Of a stretch of 64,000 nucleotides of DNA, positions 1-9,830 are shown piece after piece (position 1 is the first letter of the stretch; each line of letters opens with the position of its first letter). Below the pieces are notes generated by a model, which searched no databases, was not told where the DNA came from, and saw only the letters and a list, made by a program, of their open reading frames with translations. The stretch lies in the NCBI GenBank assembly GCA_014529385.2, contig CM043950.1, forward strand, positions 70,960,935-71,024,934, given 5' to 3'. Source of the stretch: Adiantum capillus-veneris (taxonomy: Eukaryota; Streptophyta; Polypodiopsida; Polypodiales; Pteridaceae). Made by a program: the position numbers and the translations under genes.

Positions 1-157
1 AGGAGGTTTTTTCCACCGTGCATTATATATACGCCCATCACTCTAGGGCTATCTATCTTTCCATTGCACACTAAGTTACACACTCTCTATTGTGTGCCTT
101 GAGCTTCCTTCGTCTTCTCCAAGCTGTGTGTGTTTCTCTGCAACCCTAATTCCAACA
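1..157 (+). mobile_element. 3' part of a Ty1/copia LTR (cut by window edge)
   Basis: These 157 bases match 21696-21852, the end of the 3' LTR of the copia element further right, with only scattered differences. Both end in the same CA after an AATTCC run. A TATA-like stretch (attatatatac) sits near 22-33. The first roughly 72 bases of the LTR lie outside the window. No Met-tRNA primer site follows position 157, so this looks like a 3' or solo LTR rather than the 5' LTR of an element reading into the window. Confidence 0.8.
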
Positions 158-822
158 ATGCTTCTCTGCAATATTCCAAACAGAGAATCAATGATCATGC
201 CATTTTCTTGCGGCGGCAAATCATAGAAAATCCAGTTGTGGCCTCGATCAAGGGAACATATGAAGTGTACAAGGCACTTGAAAAGAAAAACAGAGATTTA
301 GAACTGGAACTTGAACAGTCACAGCGCAGAGACTTGGTACTGATGCGGGTCCAAAGAGAGGAGGAGCTTCTAAAAGAGATAGCAGAACTCCAACGTATAA
401 ATCAACTTCTCAGAGATGGAAAGACCGACAAACAGGAAGAGGCAGGCACATTAGAGCCGCCCCAAATAGACATTCTCTCGGTCTTGTTTGCTGAATTTGA
501 AACGCAGTCTACAGCAGAGCCAAGTGGTGATGCAGACTTTCAGGTCCACATTATCGACGAAGATATAGTGCCAATGGTCTAGTTGTCAAAAGCTGAAGAA
601 GACGCCCTGAAGGAAAAGATCACCTTAGAGGTGGATGAGCAGTGGAAGGCCACTATGGATTGGGAGTTGAGAGTTTTACACTCTATGAACGTCACTCAAC
701 TCACTCCAAATCAATGCTCAATGTCACCAAATATCCCTGCCATACCCTCTCATCAAGGTAGAACTCTTACAAGTAAAAGAAAGGCTATACAACTTACAAG
801 GATATGTAAGAAGATGGCGTAG
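130..822 (+). pseudogene. Unrecognised coiled-coil ORF, one in-frame stop
   Basis: One reading frame runs from an ATG at 130, inside the copia LTR end, to a stop at 820-822. It is broken once by a TAG at 580-582. The first 150 codons are rich in Glu, Lys, Leu, Arg and Gln and have the heptad look of a coiled coil (for example LELELEQSQRRD); the tail is acidic. The second part starts with another charged helix. I recognise no family. The ORF probably belongs to the element whose polypurine tract and LTR begin at 1568-1580. The first codons are LTR sequence, so the native start may be further downstream. A gag-like or structural role is only a guess. Confidence 0.4.
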
Positions 823-929
823 ATAAAGACCACCCGAAGTGGAGGCTAAGCTGGCTGAACAAGAATCTGAGATACCTAATTCTGTTCACAAGAGCACCTG
901 CAGCCTTACAGAAAGATCCAACATTCTAA

Positions 930-1585
930 CCTGTACCTAGAGTAAGGACATGGCAAGCACATGAAGTACTGCAGAAGAAGAGACCAACTTGGCTCAATTT
1001 CCCCAGGCTGCCAGCTCCAGAGAGAGGCCAAGCGATGGAAGAATACATGGTGAAAACCCTAACGGGCGCCATGACATTCTTCAAGAGTCTGCAAGATCTC
1101 TCCTGTGCAATGCTATATAAGATCTGCAGGATGCTACTCACATGCATACAGGTGTTCAATGAGCTTGAGAAGACAAGAGCCCCATGGCTCTCATTCTTGG
1201 AAGGGAACAAAGGCCTATGCTATGATCTGAGTGGGAAACCTTCAGAAGAAATCCTTTACGGATTCTATGCCAGATGCATGTTCTTGCCCTCGCATAATAT
1301 GCTAGCCTTTGAAGAAGCATTCTACACTGGATTCTTCACCCGGCGAACGAAGATATTTGCACCGGTGATAAGCAACCTCACATCCAGATTTGTAGGCTAG
1401 CAGTGGAACTGAAAAACCAAGTCACCATGCAATTTTTGCAAGTGCCTAACAAAGAACGCAGAATCAGATACCAAAAAGCACTGGAAGCACTGAAAGACCA
1501 CCTCACCCCGTCGTCAACCCGAAGACTACTTCAGCCCATAAAGCTGTGTCAAGGGATGACACAGGCGAGGAGGGGGGAATGTTAG
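930..1585 (+). CDS. Unrecognised ORFs just upstream of an LTR
   Basis: A frame opens after a stop near 929 and runs to 1400, with the first ATG at 1035. A second frame covers 1403-1585 and ends inside the polypurine tract and first LTR bases. The first piece has a mixed hydrophobic and charged composition and a segment rich in Phe, Tyr and Cys (GFYARCMFLPSHN). The second is basic. I recognise neither. Their position directly before a polypurine tract and LTR suggests they are the 3' coding end of a retroelement. They do not look like integrase, RNase H or a chromodomain. Confidence 0.35.
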
Positions 1586-1890
1586 TAGCAAGCTAACGCG
1601 GACACCATTTTTTGGAGTTCTCCTTGTAAAACAATTATTATTTTGATAAATCGGGAACTTCAAATTATTAGTTTTGACCACTCAAAAACCTTGGCTAAGG
1701 TATAAAAGCCAATTTTTGTAAGTATTTTATAAGTTTTTGGATAAGAAATACACAACGTGAGCTAACGGCGCTCACTTCTCTCCTTCTCGCGTTTCCTACT
1801 CCCTCTCCGATTGTCACATTGCAAATGTGTTTATTGCATTGCAACCGCAGGTAAGAGCTGTACTCATTGACGTAAGCCATTCACAGTATT
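1568..1890 (+). mobile_element. Polypurine tract and start of an LTR
   Basis: The purine run AGGAGGGGGGAA at 1568-1579 is followed directly by TGTTAGTAGC at 1580, the typical join between polypurine tract and 3' LTR. A TATA box (TATAAAAG) lies at 1701-1708, a plausible distance into the LTR. I cannot fix the right end; 1890 is only an estimate, because no second copy lies in the window. The following stretch to about 2370 holds no recognisable gene. Confidence 0.55.
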
Positions 1891-2374
1891 TCGTAGCTTT
1901 TGGGCGTCGCCGACCCGCGGCCTAATTTCATCATAGCTAGGAATTTACACTTTTAAATCGAAAACTAAGCGTAGGCGGGGTATTGGGGCATCATTGCTAA
2001 GCATTCAGATTCATTCTCGGTCGAAAACGACTAGGTCAAAAATCCAATGCTGTCAATAATCGTGGTTTTGGAACTTGACCTAAAGTAGGGTTTGAGACCA
2101 CAGGCATGTGTGCTTAGGCCTTGTAAACTTGTCCTAGAAGTTTCGTTATGTTTGGATGTCATTTGATGCTATAACGGATGTGATTTGCTTGCTGATGAGC
2201 GATTGGCTTTTGGTGATTTCAGTCACTTGAGTGTAGCTTGAGTTAGATGCGAGTTGTTAGTTGTTTTTTGAGAGATTGACAACCTCTTGTAGCCTCTATG
2301 CACTAGTCAAGTAAACTTCGTCCCATGGTTTGACAAATTAATCGTGGTTCTCGCTAATACTGCAATAAGATAGG

Positions 2375-2830
2375 ATGGTGAGGTTAGACATGCGTCCCAC
2401 AGTGGAAGAAAAAACGATTTACCCTACTCTTAGGAGACTGTTCTTGAAAGAATACATACAAGAGGGAGTGCTTTGGGGTGTATCCTCTCAGCTCCAGGAA
2501 GCCCAACAAGAAGAAGGAGAGTTGGTGAGAGACTTTATTAGTCGCTTGAAGCATTTGAATTCGCGTTGTAATCCAAATGAGTGTTTCAATAACAATCAAT
2601 TTCTTGATAGATTCATTAGGGGATTATGAAATGAGGATATCTACAATGGCCTAGTTAGAGGTATCACCACTTGGGAAGCAGTCACCACGAATGCGATCCA
2701 ATTGGAGGATAATTTAATGATTCAAGGAGAAAGAGTGTCTATTGAGCCTAAATCTACTAGCTCGCAAGCATCGGGGCATCAACCAATGACCCTAAAGCCT
2801 ATTGCTAAAGATCCAAAAGATATCTGAGAT
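2375..2830 (+). pseudogene. gag: Ty3/gypsy gag fragment (capsid-like region)
   Basis: The translation has the retrotransposon gag pattern: a Tyr/Leu-rich helix (TLRRLFLKEYIQEG), then a segment with EGELVRDFISRLKHLN and a FLDRFIRGL motif before a stop at about 2627. The same frame goes on past that stop with matching helix-rich sequence. The expected N-terminal region is absent, so the copy starts in mid-gag. It would form the inner virus-like particle shell if intact. Confidence 0.7.
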
Positions 2831-2989
2831 GACTTTAGCAGATCTCACCAAGGCCATTCAAGAGAGTCTTAGAGACAATCGTGCTCCACAAAACAATCAT
2901 ATGTATCCAAGAAGGGAGCAATAATGGTGCTCAGTATTCTATGGTCCGCATAGTACAAGTGAATTCCCTACTTTTAGAGTAAAATTCAA

Positions 2990-3703
2990 TGGGAATTGCA
3001 ATGACTGTGGTCATCAAGCTAAGGATTGCATAGTATTTAAGCGCGGGATGGCCAATAGACCAACCTTAGCATGGGCAGATACACCTCGACTGCCTGCATT
3101 GATGGCGGACCCACCTCTTGAACAAACATCACAACACATGGTCCCTAGGGCCCAAAATGTTGTTCAAACAACACACTTACCACCTCTAGTGCTAGGACCG
3201 CAACCACCACATCCGAGAATCACTTATGTGAATCAAGTGGGTTGTGAGTCATCTATTGCTTGTTTGGAAGGCTGTGAGGAAGATATAGACCGTAATATTG
3301 CCTATGGGATTCATGCGCTTGAAGAAAGTCCACAATACTACATGGAGGACTATTGGGAACAAGTCAAACCTATCTATCAAGTAGCTTCTCTTGCTACAAG
3401 AGGCCAAAATATCAATTACACTGCCAAGAGATCACCTCTTTAATGTATGAGTGTGGAGGTCCACATTGTGTGGCCAAGTGTCCTATTAGGCTACAAAAGA
3501 ATGCCACACTAATGCAAACCAATCAAGCGAGCACGTCTGCAATGCCGGTACTCATGTGTAATCAATGTAGCAAAGATCATTTGATTGCCCAATGTCCGAA
3601 TAATCCAAATGCACCAAAGATCATGCCATTATACTTGATTGAGGTTATCAAGGAGCCATCACAAAGTACACATGTGGTACCAGTAAACATACTCACACAA
3701 TAG
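2990..3703 (+). pseudogene. gag: Gag nucleocapsid region with unusual zinc knuckles
   Basis: Three Cys/His clusters are seen. The first (CNDCGHQAKDC, about 2997-3030) is a knuckle three residues short of the usual C-X2-C-X4-H-X4-C. The second (CGGPHCVAKC, near 3452) lacks one Cys. The third (CNQCSKDHLIAQC, near 3557-3600) is C-X2-C-X3-H-X4-C. Two overlapping frames, 3048-3443 and 3353-3703, carry the region, so there is a frameshift between them. It is probably the RNA-binding end of gag. Confidence 0.55.
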
Positions 3704-3861
3704 ATGCTCCAAAAAAAAATTATATTCTTGAAAAAAGAGACACAGCATCAATTGCCCAATCTCAAAAGAAGAAGAAAACACGAAGGAAGAGATCGCAAAA
3801 AGCAGCGAAGTCAGACCCCAGTTCAAAGACCAACATAGGGACTGGTGACGACCACGTATAT

Positions 3862-4618
3862 ATGAACGACAATGAAGAGGATTCTGATTCAGGTGAAACC
3901 ATGGAGACCAAAATGACCACTAAGAAAGAAACCAAGAAGGAAGATCATCATGAGCCACAATGGCCAGGATCCAAGAAGAAGATAGGATCTTATCCAAAGC
4001 CTACAAAGGAGATCGAGCGAGTCAAGCAACTAAGGAGTTTGATAGAAGATACCCAAAGGGATCTAGAACCAACACCTAGGAAAATCCATATTATAGACAC
4101 ATTGTTCCCTAAGTAACAACAACGTCACAAAGTCCATAGACCCCTAGCCATACCTAGTGTCATCCAAGAAGAAAGTGACTTAAAGTCATGAGAAAGTGGG
4201 CGTACTCACTTCAGTGTTGGAAAGAATGTTTACAGAGGGACTACCTGACCCTATCGAAGAAATGGAGATCCCATCTACCCCACGTCAAGGGACTGAAGCC
4301 CAAAAGGTGCCGTTAAACATTGCCAAATTGATGGATTTCATGGCTTCAAAAGTTAGAACCACCATCATGTCCAAACTATATGGAGACCCTGAGATATTCT
4401 TAGCTCTTCGAGCTTTCCTCAATGGAGAACTGACGGTCGGGCTACCACAATTTGCACGGATGGATGGAGCTAGGGAGATGCCAATAGAGGAGGAACATTT
4501 AGATCCACGACCCAACGTAGATGAGAACCCTATTGTAGAAATACTTGTTAACAAGTTGGGACAATACTTTGAGGGTGATGAATCCAATGCAACCATACCA
4601 GTCACTACCAAGGGATGA
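3862..4618 (+). pseudogene. Gag-protease linker ORFs
   Basis: Two frames fill the space between the zinc knuckles and the protease. The piece at 3862-4116 is highly charged (Glu, Lys, Thr rich). The piece at 4196-4618 has no motif I know. Their position and the single stop plus short gap before the protease at 4622 suggest they are linker of the gag-pol polyprotein. Confidence 0.45.
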
Positions 4619-4621
4619 AAT

Positions 4622-4903
4622 GTGAAGGGAAACCTTGATGGTGGCGCTGGGGTTAGCATTGTGACTAAAAATTATTGGGAAACTATGGGAAGACCTCACC
4701 TTGGGACCACAACCATAGTAGTAAAGATGGCCAATGGGTCTATTCTTAAACCTATTGGGATGCTAGAAGACCTCAAGCTCAAGGTCTTTGGACATAAAAT
4801 AAGAAATACCTTCGTTGTTATGGATTTCTCCAAGCACACTATGGCATCTGAGATGATCTTAGGACTTCCTTTCATGAGGGAAGCAAAAATGGTGCATGAC
4901 TAG
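4622..4903 (+). CDS. pro: Retropepsin (aspartic protease) domain fragment
   Basis: The catalytic loop reads NLDGGAGVSIVT, with Gly in place of the usual Ser/Thr after the Asp. The second hallmark, ILGLPFM, lies near the end. Such a protease cuts the gag-pol polyprotein and works as a dimer. The frame opens right after a TGA at 4616-4618 that ends the linker frame and closes with a TAG at 4901-4903. The DGGA form also occurs in the two Tat elements of this window, so it is probably native to this lineage rather than a decay mutation. Confidence 0.75.
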   Translation: MKGNLDGGAGVSIVTKNYWETMGRPHLGTTTIVVKMANGSILKPIGMLEDLKLKVFGHKIRNTFVVMDFSKHTMASEMILGLPFMREAKMVHD

Positions 4904-5059
4904 TCTAAAAACCATGTCTACTTGTAGTTCCAATATTCTGTCATTCGAGTGGATCTTGTAACTGGTCGAGCACATCGTCTAGGAAATAGGTTTATAATTG
5001 ATCATAGATCTGACACCACAGTTTAGTCGGCCCCATTTCATTATTGTTACACATGTAAA

Positions 5060-5975
5060 GTGGACACTAATGTTGGGGAAGATTCTCCTTATATGGATAT
5101 ACTACCTAGGATGACTGAGTCGGACAATGTGGATTGGGTCCACTTAGCAGCAACCATAGACACTTGGGAAAACATGGGGACTACCTGGGTAACACCTGAG
5201 GGGGATGAAATGCCACCATTTGTACCCTTAAATATGCTAGAAGCAATGCATATAGCTTTTGATGACCTACAAGATGAAGGTTTGACTGGGATTGGTTGAT
5301 TGGGATTGGAACCAGTAGCGTCTCACAAGACTATAGCCCACACGATTTGGGTCAAAATCATCAATTGAAATTGACTCTGAGGACGAAGAATTTGAGTTAA
5401 ATTGTGGTGAAAATGTGGGTATAAACCATTCAGGCCCAGTGGTACCCTAGATGACAATCTATCCAAGGGAGCACAAGACACAAGTAGTGATTCATCTAGT
5501 GACTCTTCACTAGAGATCGGCCGTAATAAAAAATTAGACAAGAAGAGTAAGAGATATAAAAGGCAATGATATCAAATGTGCGTGCTAGAATAAATGAAAA
5601 GAAATCTATCGCAGAATGGATTAATTATATAGGGGCATGTGATGCTCATTGGAAGTTGGTAGATAATTGGAGTGAGTACCTTCAAATCGTTATGTGTGTA
5701 ATCCACAACCCATTGACATCGCACAACGAGAGGCAACAGAGAAGCCAAAGTTGAGCCATATCGTAAGGAGACGACAAAATCAAGAGTTAGCTCAACAACA
5801 AAAGGAATCAGAAGTGAAATCACAGTACATAGAACAACAAGACCCCACAAACTTACACCCTGCACCTGAACATTTCAAATCCTACACCACAAAGGAACGT
5901 AAGGTTGTGTATACAAAGGCTCAAATAAAATCTATCGATGGAAGCAATGGGTCTATGATGGTTCAACATAGTTAA
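5060..5975 (+). pseudogene. Spacer ORFs between protease and reverse transcriptase
   Basis: Short frames at 5060-5299, 5566-5754 and 5694-5975 lie in the expected linker between protease and RT. They are acidic or Gln/Lys rich. The middle piece (ISNVRARINEKKSIAEWINY) has a helix-like look. No family recognised. Confidence 0.3.
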
Positions 5976-6184
5976 GGAGATAGAGTTAGCAGACTCAGGA
6001 GAAGAGTCCAAACTTGTTTTTTTCATTGTCCAAGATCTGAGAGACTGAGGAGTATGTACATAAAGAACTTCTTAAGGAATCCAAGGATATATTGCCTTGG
6101 ACATGTCATGATATGGTGTTCCACCTTCCGTGGTGCAACACACAATCCCCATGAATAGCATGGGTAAACCAATTCAACAACCCA

Positions 6185-6983
6185 ATGAATCCTAAATATG
6201 CAAATATCATTCAAGAAGAGATTGAAAAGCTTGTGAAATGCGGATTCATATACCTTATTGAGCACTCAGAATGGGTTTTTCCGATAGTGATTGTGCCAAA
6301 AAAGAATGGAAAACTCAAAGTGTGCGTGGATCTCAAGAAGGTCAATGCCGCCACTAGGAGGGACCATTACCCCTTGCGATATTCAGAACATGTTCTTGAA
6401 AGAGTTGTAGGAAAGGAAGCTTATAGCTTTTTAGATGGGTACTCTGGGTACAATCAAATCACAATTGCACTAGAGGACCAAGATAAAATGGCTTTTAAAA
6501 TTTAATTTGGAGTGTTCGCATTTTGGGTTATGGCTTTTGGCTTAACCAATGTCCCTGCTACCTTTCAAAGATTAATAAACAATGCTTTTAGAGAAAATTT
6601 GAGGGAGTTTTGCGAAGCTTTCTTAAATGACCTTTGTGTTTATTCCTACTGGAAAGAACGTCTATCATGCTTCCAAAAAGTGTTTGAGAAGTGCAGATTG
6701 TATTGTATCTTCTTAAACCCTTTCAAATGCCAACTTTGGGTTAAACATGGAGTCATTTTTGGGCATATAGTGTCCAAAAATGAGATTTCCACAAATGAGA
6801 GAAAAATTTAAAGTCATTGTTGAATTGCCACCACCTACAAACTATAAAGTAGTTCAAAGGTTCATGGGCCATGTTGGTTATTACTGACGATTTATTGTAA
6901 ACTTTGCTGAGATAGCTCGTCCTTTGTACAATCTTCTTATTGAGTTCCACTAGACCGCAGATTGTGACCATGCTTATGAGTCA
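6185..6983 (+). pseudogene. pol: Ty3/gypsy reverse transcriptase, inactive
   Basis: RT motifs follow in order: PIVIVPKKNGKLKVCVDLKK, then FLDGYSGYNQI (first catalytic Asp region, intact), FGLTNVPATFQRLI, and the second catalytic site, which here reads FLNDLCVYS. The first Asp of the usual DD pair is Asn and the residue after the pair is Leu. A TAA at 6503-6505 and another at 6809-6811 break the frame. The thumb (RFMGHVGYY) is readable at about 6860-6890 with stops. The catalytic loss and the stops make this RT dead. Confidence 0.85.
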
Positions 6984-7925
6984 TTGAAAAAGACCTTGAC
7001 AAGCGCTCCCATTCTACGAGTGCCCGATTGGAATATAATTTTTCATGTGCATATTGATGCATCAAACTTTGCTATTGGGTGTGTTCTAGCTCAACCAGGA
7101 GAACATAAATTGGACTGCCCAATTAGCTTTGCAAGTCATCAATTAAATAATGTTGAGAGAAACTACACCACTATAGAGCGGGAATGTTTAGCTATGATTT
7201 ATGCAGTGAAAATTTTTTGCTACTACCTTCTTACCAACAAGTTTGTTTTCTATGTGGATCATCAAACCTTGTTGTATCTAGTAAATAAACCTTGTTCCAC
7301 GGGAAGAATTACACGATGGTTGTTAATTCTCCTTGAGTTTGATTTTATCGTTGTTGTGAGACCTGGTAAAAGACATGTCATGGTGGATCATTTGCCTTGC
7401 ATACCCAATGGTGAAGCCCCTGATGATGAATTGCCTGATACTTCCTTATTTCTAGTCGAGACCATGCCTGAATGGAGTGAGAAGATTGTGAACTTTCTAG
7501 TTAATGGTTTTCCACACAAAGAGCTTCGTAAGAACATAGCTCAAAAACTGTTAAAAGAATGTGAACCTTATTCTCTCATTGCAGGAACTCTCTATAGGCT
7601 AAGGAAGGACGATATTCTTAGACGTTGTGCCCGTGAAGATAAGTATTTATACATACTGCAAGAAGCCCACATGGGTATAGCCAGAGGACATTTCTCAAGG
7701 GAACTAAAAGCCAGAAAGGTGTTGCAATCAAGCTATTGGTGGCCTACCTTATGCAAGGATGCATCACTTTTTGCGAAGGGATGTGATATATGTCAACACT
7801 TTAAGAAGCCACAAAGGAAGGATAAGATGCATCTACATCCCATCAAGGTAGCCCAACCATTTGAAAAGTGGGGCTTAGACTTTGTAGGTCCGATTAGCCC
7901 GGCTGCACGTAACACTCAGTCATGA
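6984..7925 (+). CDS. pol: RNase H and integrase N-terminal zinc domain
   Basis: This 313-codon open stretch starts with the end of the RT connection, then gypsy RNase H: HIDASNFAIGCVLAQ (first Asp), an ERECLAM motif (Glu) and VDHQTLLYL (Asp). It continues into the integrase zinc-binding region with a His pair in EAHMGIARGHFS and Cys pair CDICQ, then KWGLDFVGPI, the lead-in to the catalytic core. A TGA at 7923-7925 breaks it just before the core. RNase H would remove RNA from the RNA-DNA hybrid; integrase inserts the cDNA. Confidence 0.85.
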   Translation: MKKTLTSAPILRVPDWNIIFHVHIDASNFAIGCVLAQPGEHKLDCPISFASHQLNNVERNYTTIERECLAMIYAVKIFCYYLLTNKFVFYVDHQTLLYLVNKPCSTGRITRWLLILLEFDFIVVVRPGKRHVMVDHLPCIPNGEAPDDELPDTSLFLVETMPEWSEKIVNFLVNGFPHKELRKNIAQKLLKECEPYSLIAGTLYRLRKDDILRRCAREDKYLYILQEAHMGIARGHFSRELKARKVLQSSYWWPTLCKDASLFAKGCDICQHFKKPQRKDKMHLHPIKVAQPFEKWGLDFVGPISPAARNTQS

Positions 7926-8390
7926 TATATCATTGTAGCTACCGACTATGTGACCAAATGGGTTGAAGCAGAAGAAACACAAAAAGCTGATGCAAAGACA
8001 ATAGCTAAGTTTCTATTTGAGAACATTATCACACGTTTTGGATGCCCCTTTGAACTTGTGAGTGACAATGGAACCCATTTTATAAATGAAGTGATAAAAG
8101 AACTCACATCAGACTTCATGACATCCCATCAGAAGTCTACACCTTATTATCCACAAGCAAATGGCCAAGCTGAGAGTACCAACAAAACTCTCATCTCCAT
8201 TTTGACAAAGAAAGTTGAGGCTCATCGTACAAATTGGGATTTAAAGCTTACATCAACTCTATGGGCTTATCGTACTTCTTACAAAGTGGATATTAATTGT
8301 ACACCATTAAAAATGGTACATGGCCAAGAAGCAGTTATGCCATGGGAGTTTGTAATTCCTACGCTGTGTGTAGCTTCACAAAAAGATTAA
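7926..8390 (+). CDS. pol: Integrase catalytic core fragment
   Basis: The frame continues from the zinc domain after one stop. All three catalytic acids are visible: Asp in ATDYVTKWVEA, Asp in VSDNGTHF and Glu in NGQAESTNKT, the D,D-35-E pattern. The stretch ALWAYRTSYK-like is present as LWAYRTSYK. It closes with a stop at 8388-8390. Unlike the two Tat elements in this window, the first Asp is conserved here. Confidence 0.85.
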   Translation, partial: YIIVATDYVTKWVEAEETQKADAKTIAKFLFENIITRFGCPFELVSDNGTHFINEVIKELTSDFMTSHQKSTPYYPQANGQAESTNKTLISILTKKVEAHRTNWDLKLTSTLWAYRTSYKVDINCTPLKMVHGQEAVMPWEFVIPTLCVASQKD

Positions 8391-8450
8391 GATGGTAACC
8401 CTTTAGTTGAGAGCTTATACATCCTTGAGAGGTTAGATGAAGAAAGACAA

Positions 8451-8717
8451 TTGGCTGTGCAAAATGCACTTGTGGAGAAAGATAGAAGGAAGAAATGGTT
8501 TGACCGTCATCTAAAGAACAAAGACATCAATGTTGGTGATAAAGTCCTTATGTATGGAGTGTGTAACGAAAAGAAAAAGTTGAAATATGCGGGAAAAGGA
8601 CCATATCGAGTGTGTGAAATAACCATGCAAGGTACTATTCGTATGGAGACTCTAGATGGAGTTGAAACCATTGGATTCCTCATGGGAGTAAATTCAAAAG
8701 GTATTATGATCCTCTAA
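8451..8717 (+). CDS. pol: Integrase C-terminal region
   Basis: The piece has the integrase tail pattern: RRKKWFDRHLK, then NVGDKVLMY and KGPYRV, the GPY-type module found after the catalytic core of gypsy integrases. It is cut off from the core by stops between 8390 and 8451. No chromodomain follows. Confidence 0.7.
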   Translation: MAVQNALVEKDRRKKWFDRHLKNKDINVGDKVLMYGVCNEKKKLKYAGKGPYRVCEITMQGTIRMETLDGVETIGFLMGVNSKGIMIL

Positions 8718-8891
8718 GCCAAGAAGAGTTACAAGCCATCCATCAAAAGAAAGCAGCCAAAGAACAGGTAGAGCTTTAAAAGATCAAAGCAAGAGTTAAG
8801 GCTCAAGAAAGACAACAACGTCTTAGACGCCAACAAGAGGCTAATATGCGAATCACACAAGCATTTTTTCAAAGACACTGATGATGATTCA

Positions 8892-9248
8892 TTGGAATCT
8901 GAGCCACCTCTACGATATCCAATTGAACTAAATAGCCTCTATGGGAGAGAACTATATAATGCATTATTGGATACAAGAGCTCAACATAATTTGTTATCCA
9001 ATGGAGTTTGGTGTCAGCTAGGAAAACCACCCCTATCCACAAGCACCATCCAAGTCAAGGGTATCAATAAGAAGAAGACCATTGTTTTTGGAATCCTACA
9101 CACTCCTGTTATTTATGACAATGGAACCATGGTTCAAAGATTTTTGGTCATGCATGTTGGTACTATGGAGGGTAATATAAACCTCGGGTGCAAATGGATG
9201 TCTACTACAGTCAAATGTAATATCAATTGGGAGATCAGAGTATCATGA
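8892..9248 (+). CDS. Second retropepsin-like domain, after integrase
   Basis: About 118 codons with a protease-like layout: LLDTRAQHNLLS resembles the active-site loop DTGA followed by a hydrophobic pair, GVWCQLGKPPL matches the helix that often follows, and NLGCKWM resembles the late ILGxxWM motif. The Gly of the active-site triad is Arg here, so it would not be active. Its place, roughly 175 bases after the integrase tail, is unusual, since this element already has a protease at 4622-4903. It may be a genuine extra domain, or the start of a different truncated element joined here. Confidence 0.5.
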   Translation: MESEPPLRYPIELNSLYGRELYNALLDTRAQHNLLSNGVWCQLGKPPLSTSTIQVKGINKKKTIVFGILHTPVIYDNGTMVQRFLVMHVGTMEGNINLGCKWMSTTVKCNINWEIRVS

Positions 9249-9420
9249 TGCAGAAACCAACTCATGGCCCTACGGCTCAAGGAATAACACCTGAAATCTC
9301 ACCTCTTCATAACACAAAGAACAACAAAATATTTCCAATCCAAAAAGTCACAACATCCTTGCCAGTAGCACAACCCTCTAAAGCTTCAACTTCCATGGCT
9401 AACGAGATTTATCCTTAGTG

Positions 9421-9830
9421 TGTCTTAGTTTGACTTTTGAACTATGTACCCACTCAACTTGCACTCTAGCTACTCGTCCAACTCTACCCCATCTAAATTA
9501 CTCAAAAAACATGGTCATAAAGGTATGCTAGGTTGCTTGCGTAAATTTGCATCTCTACAAACTCTTTATAGCCTTCATCCCTCAACAAATGAACTATAAT
9601 CACAAAACAAGCAATTGATATAAAGCACTATTAATTCTTTATGGATCTTTGTAGCTATTGACTCAAAATTTCAAGGGCAAACTCTTTTGAAAATTGAAAA
9701 AAAACTTCCCCTCATTTTTCCCTTTTCTCACTTCTCCACCCTCCCCCCCCCCCCCAAACCAATAAATATAATACCCCCTCCCTTGCACTTACGTGGTGCG
9801 GTAAGTTTTGCATGGTGAATCCCTCGGGCT
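9421..9830 (+). other. Non-coding gap with a C run
   Basis: No gene seen. A C12 run lies at 9744-9755, within a generally pyrimidine-rich stretch. The gap separates the decayed gypsy element from the Tat-1 3' LTR. Confidence 0.6.

Larger units (their letters stand above)
2375..9420 (+). mobile_element. Decayed Ty3/gypsy element, plus strand, no LTRs found
   Basis: Fragments appear in the order gag, zinc knuckles, protease, RT, RNase H, integrase, integrase C-terminal region and a second protease-like domain, all on the plus strand. This order (integrase after RT-RNase H) defines Ty3/gypsy. The integrase phrase ATDYVTKWVEA resembles the non-chromodomain (Athila/Tat-like) side of the group, and no second RNase H is present. 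Many stops and frameshifts make it inactive. The gag start is missing and neither LTR could be matched, so the element is truncated at both ends. The right edge is about 400 bases before the Tat-1 LTR. Confidence 0.85.
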
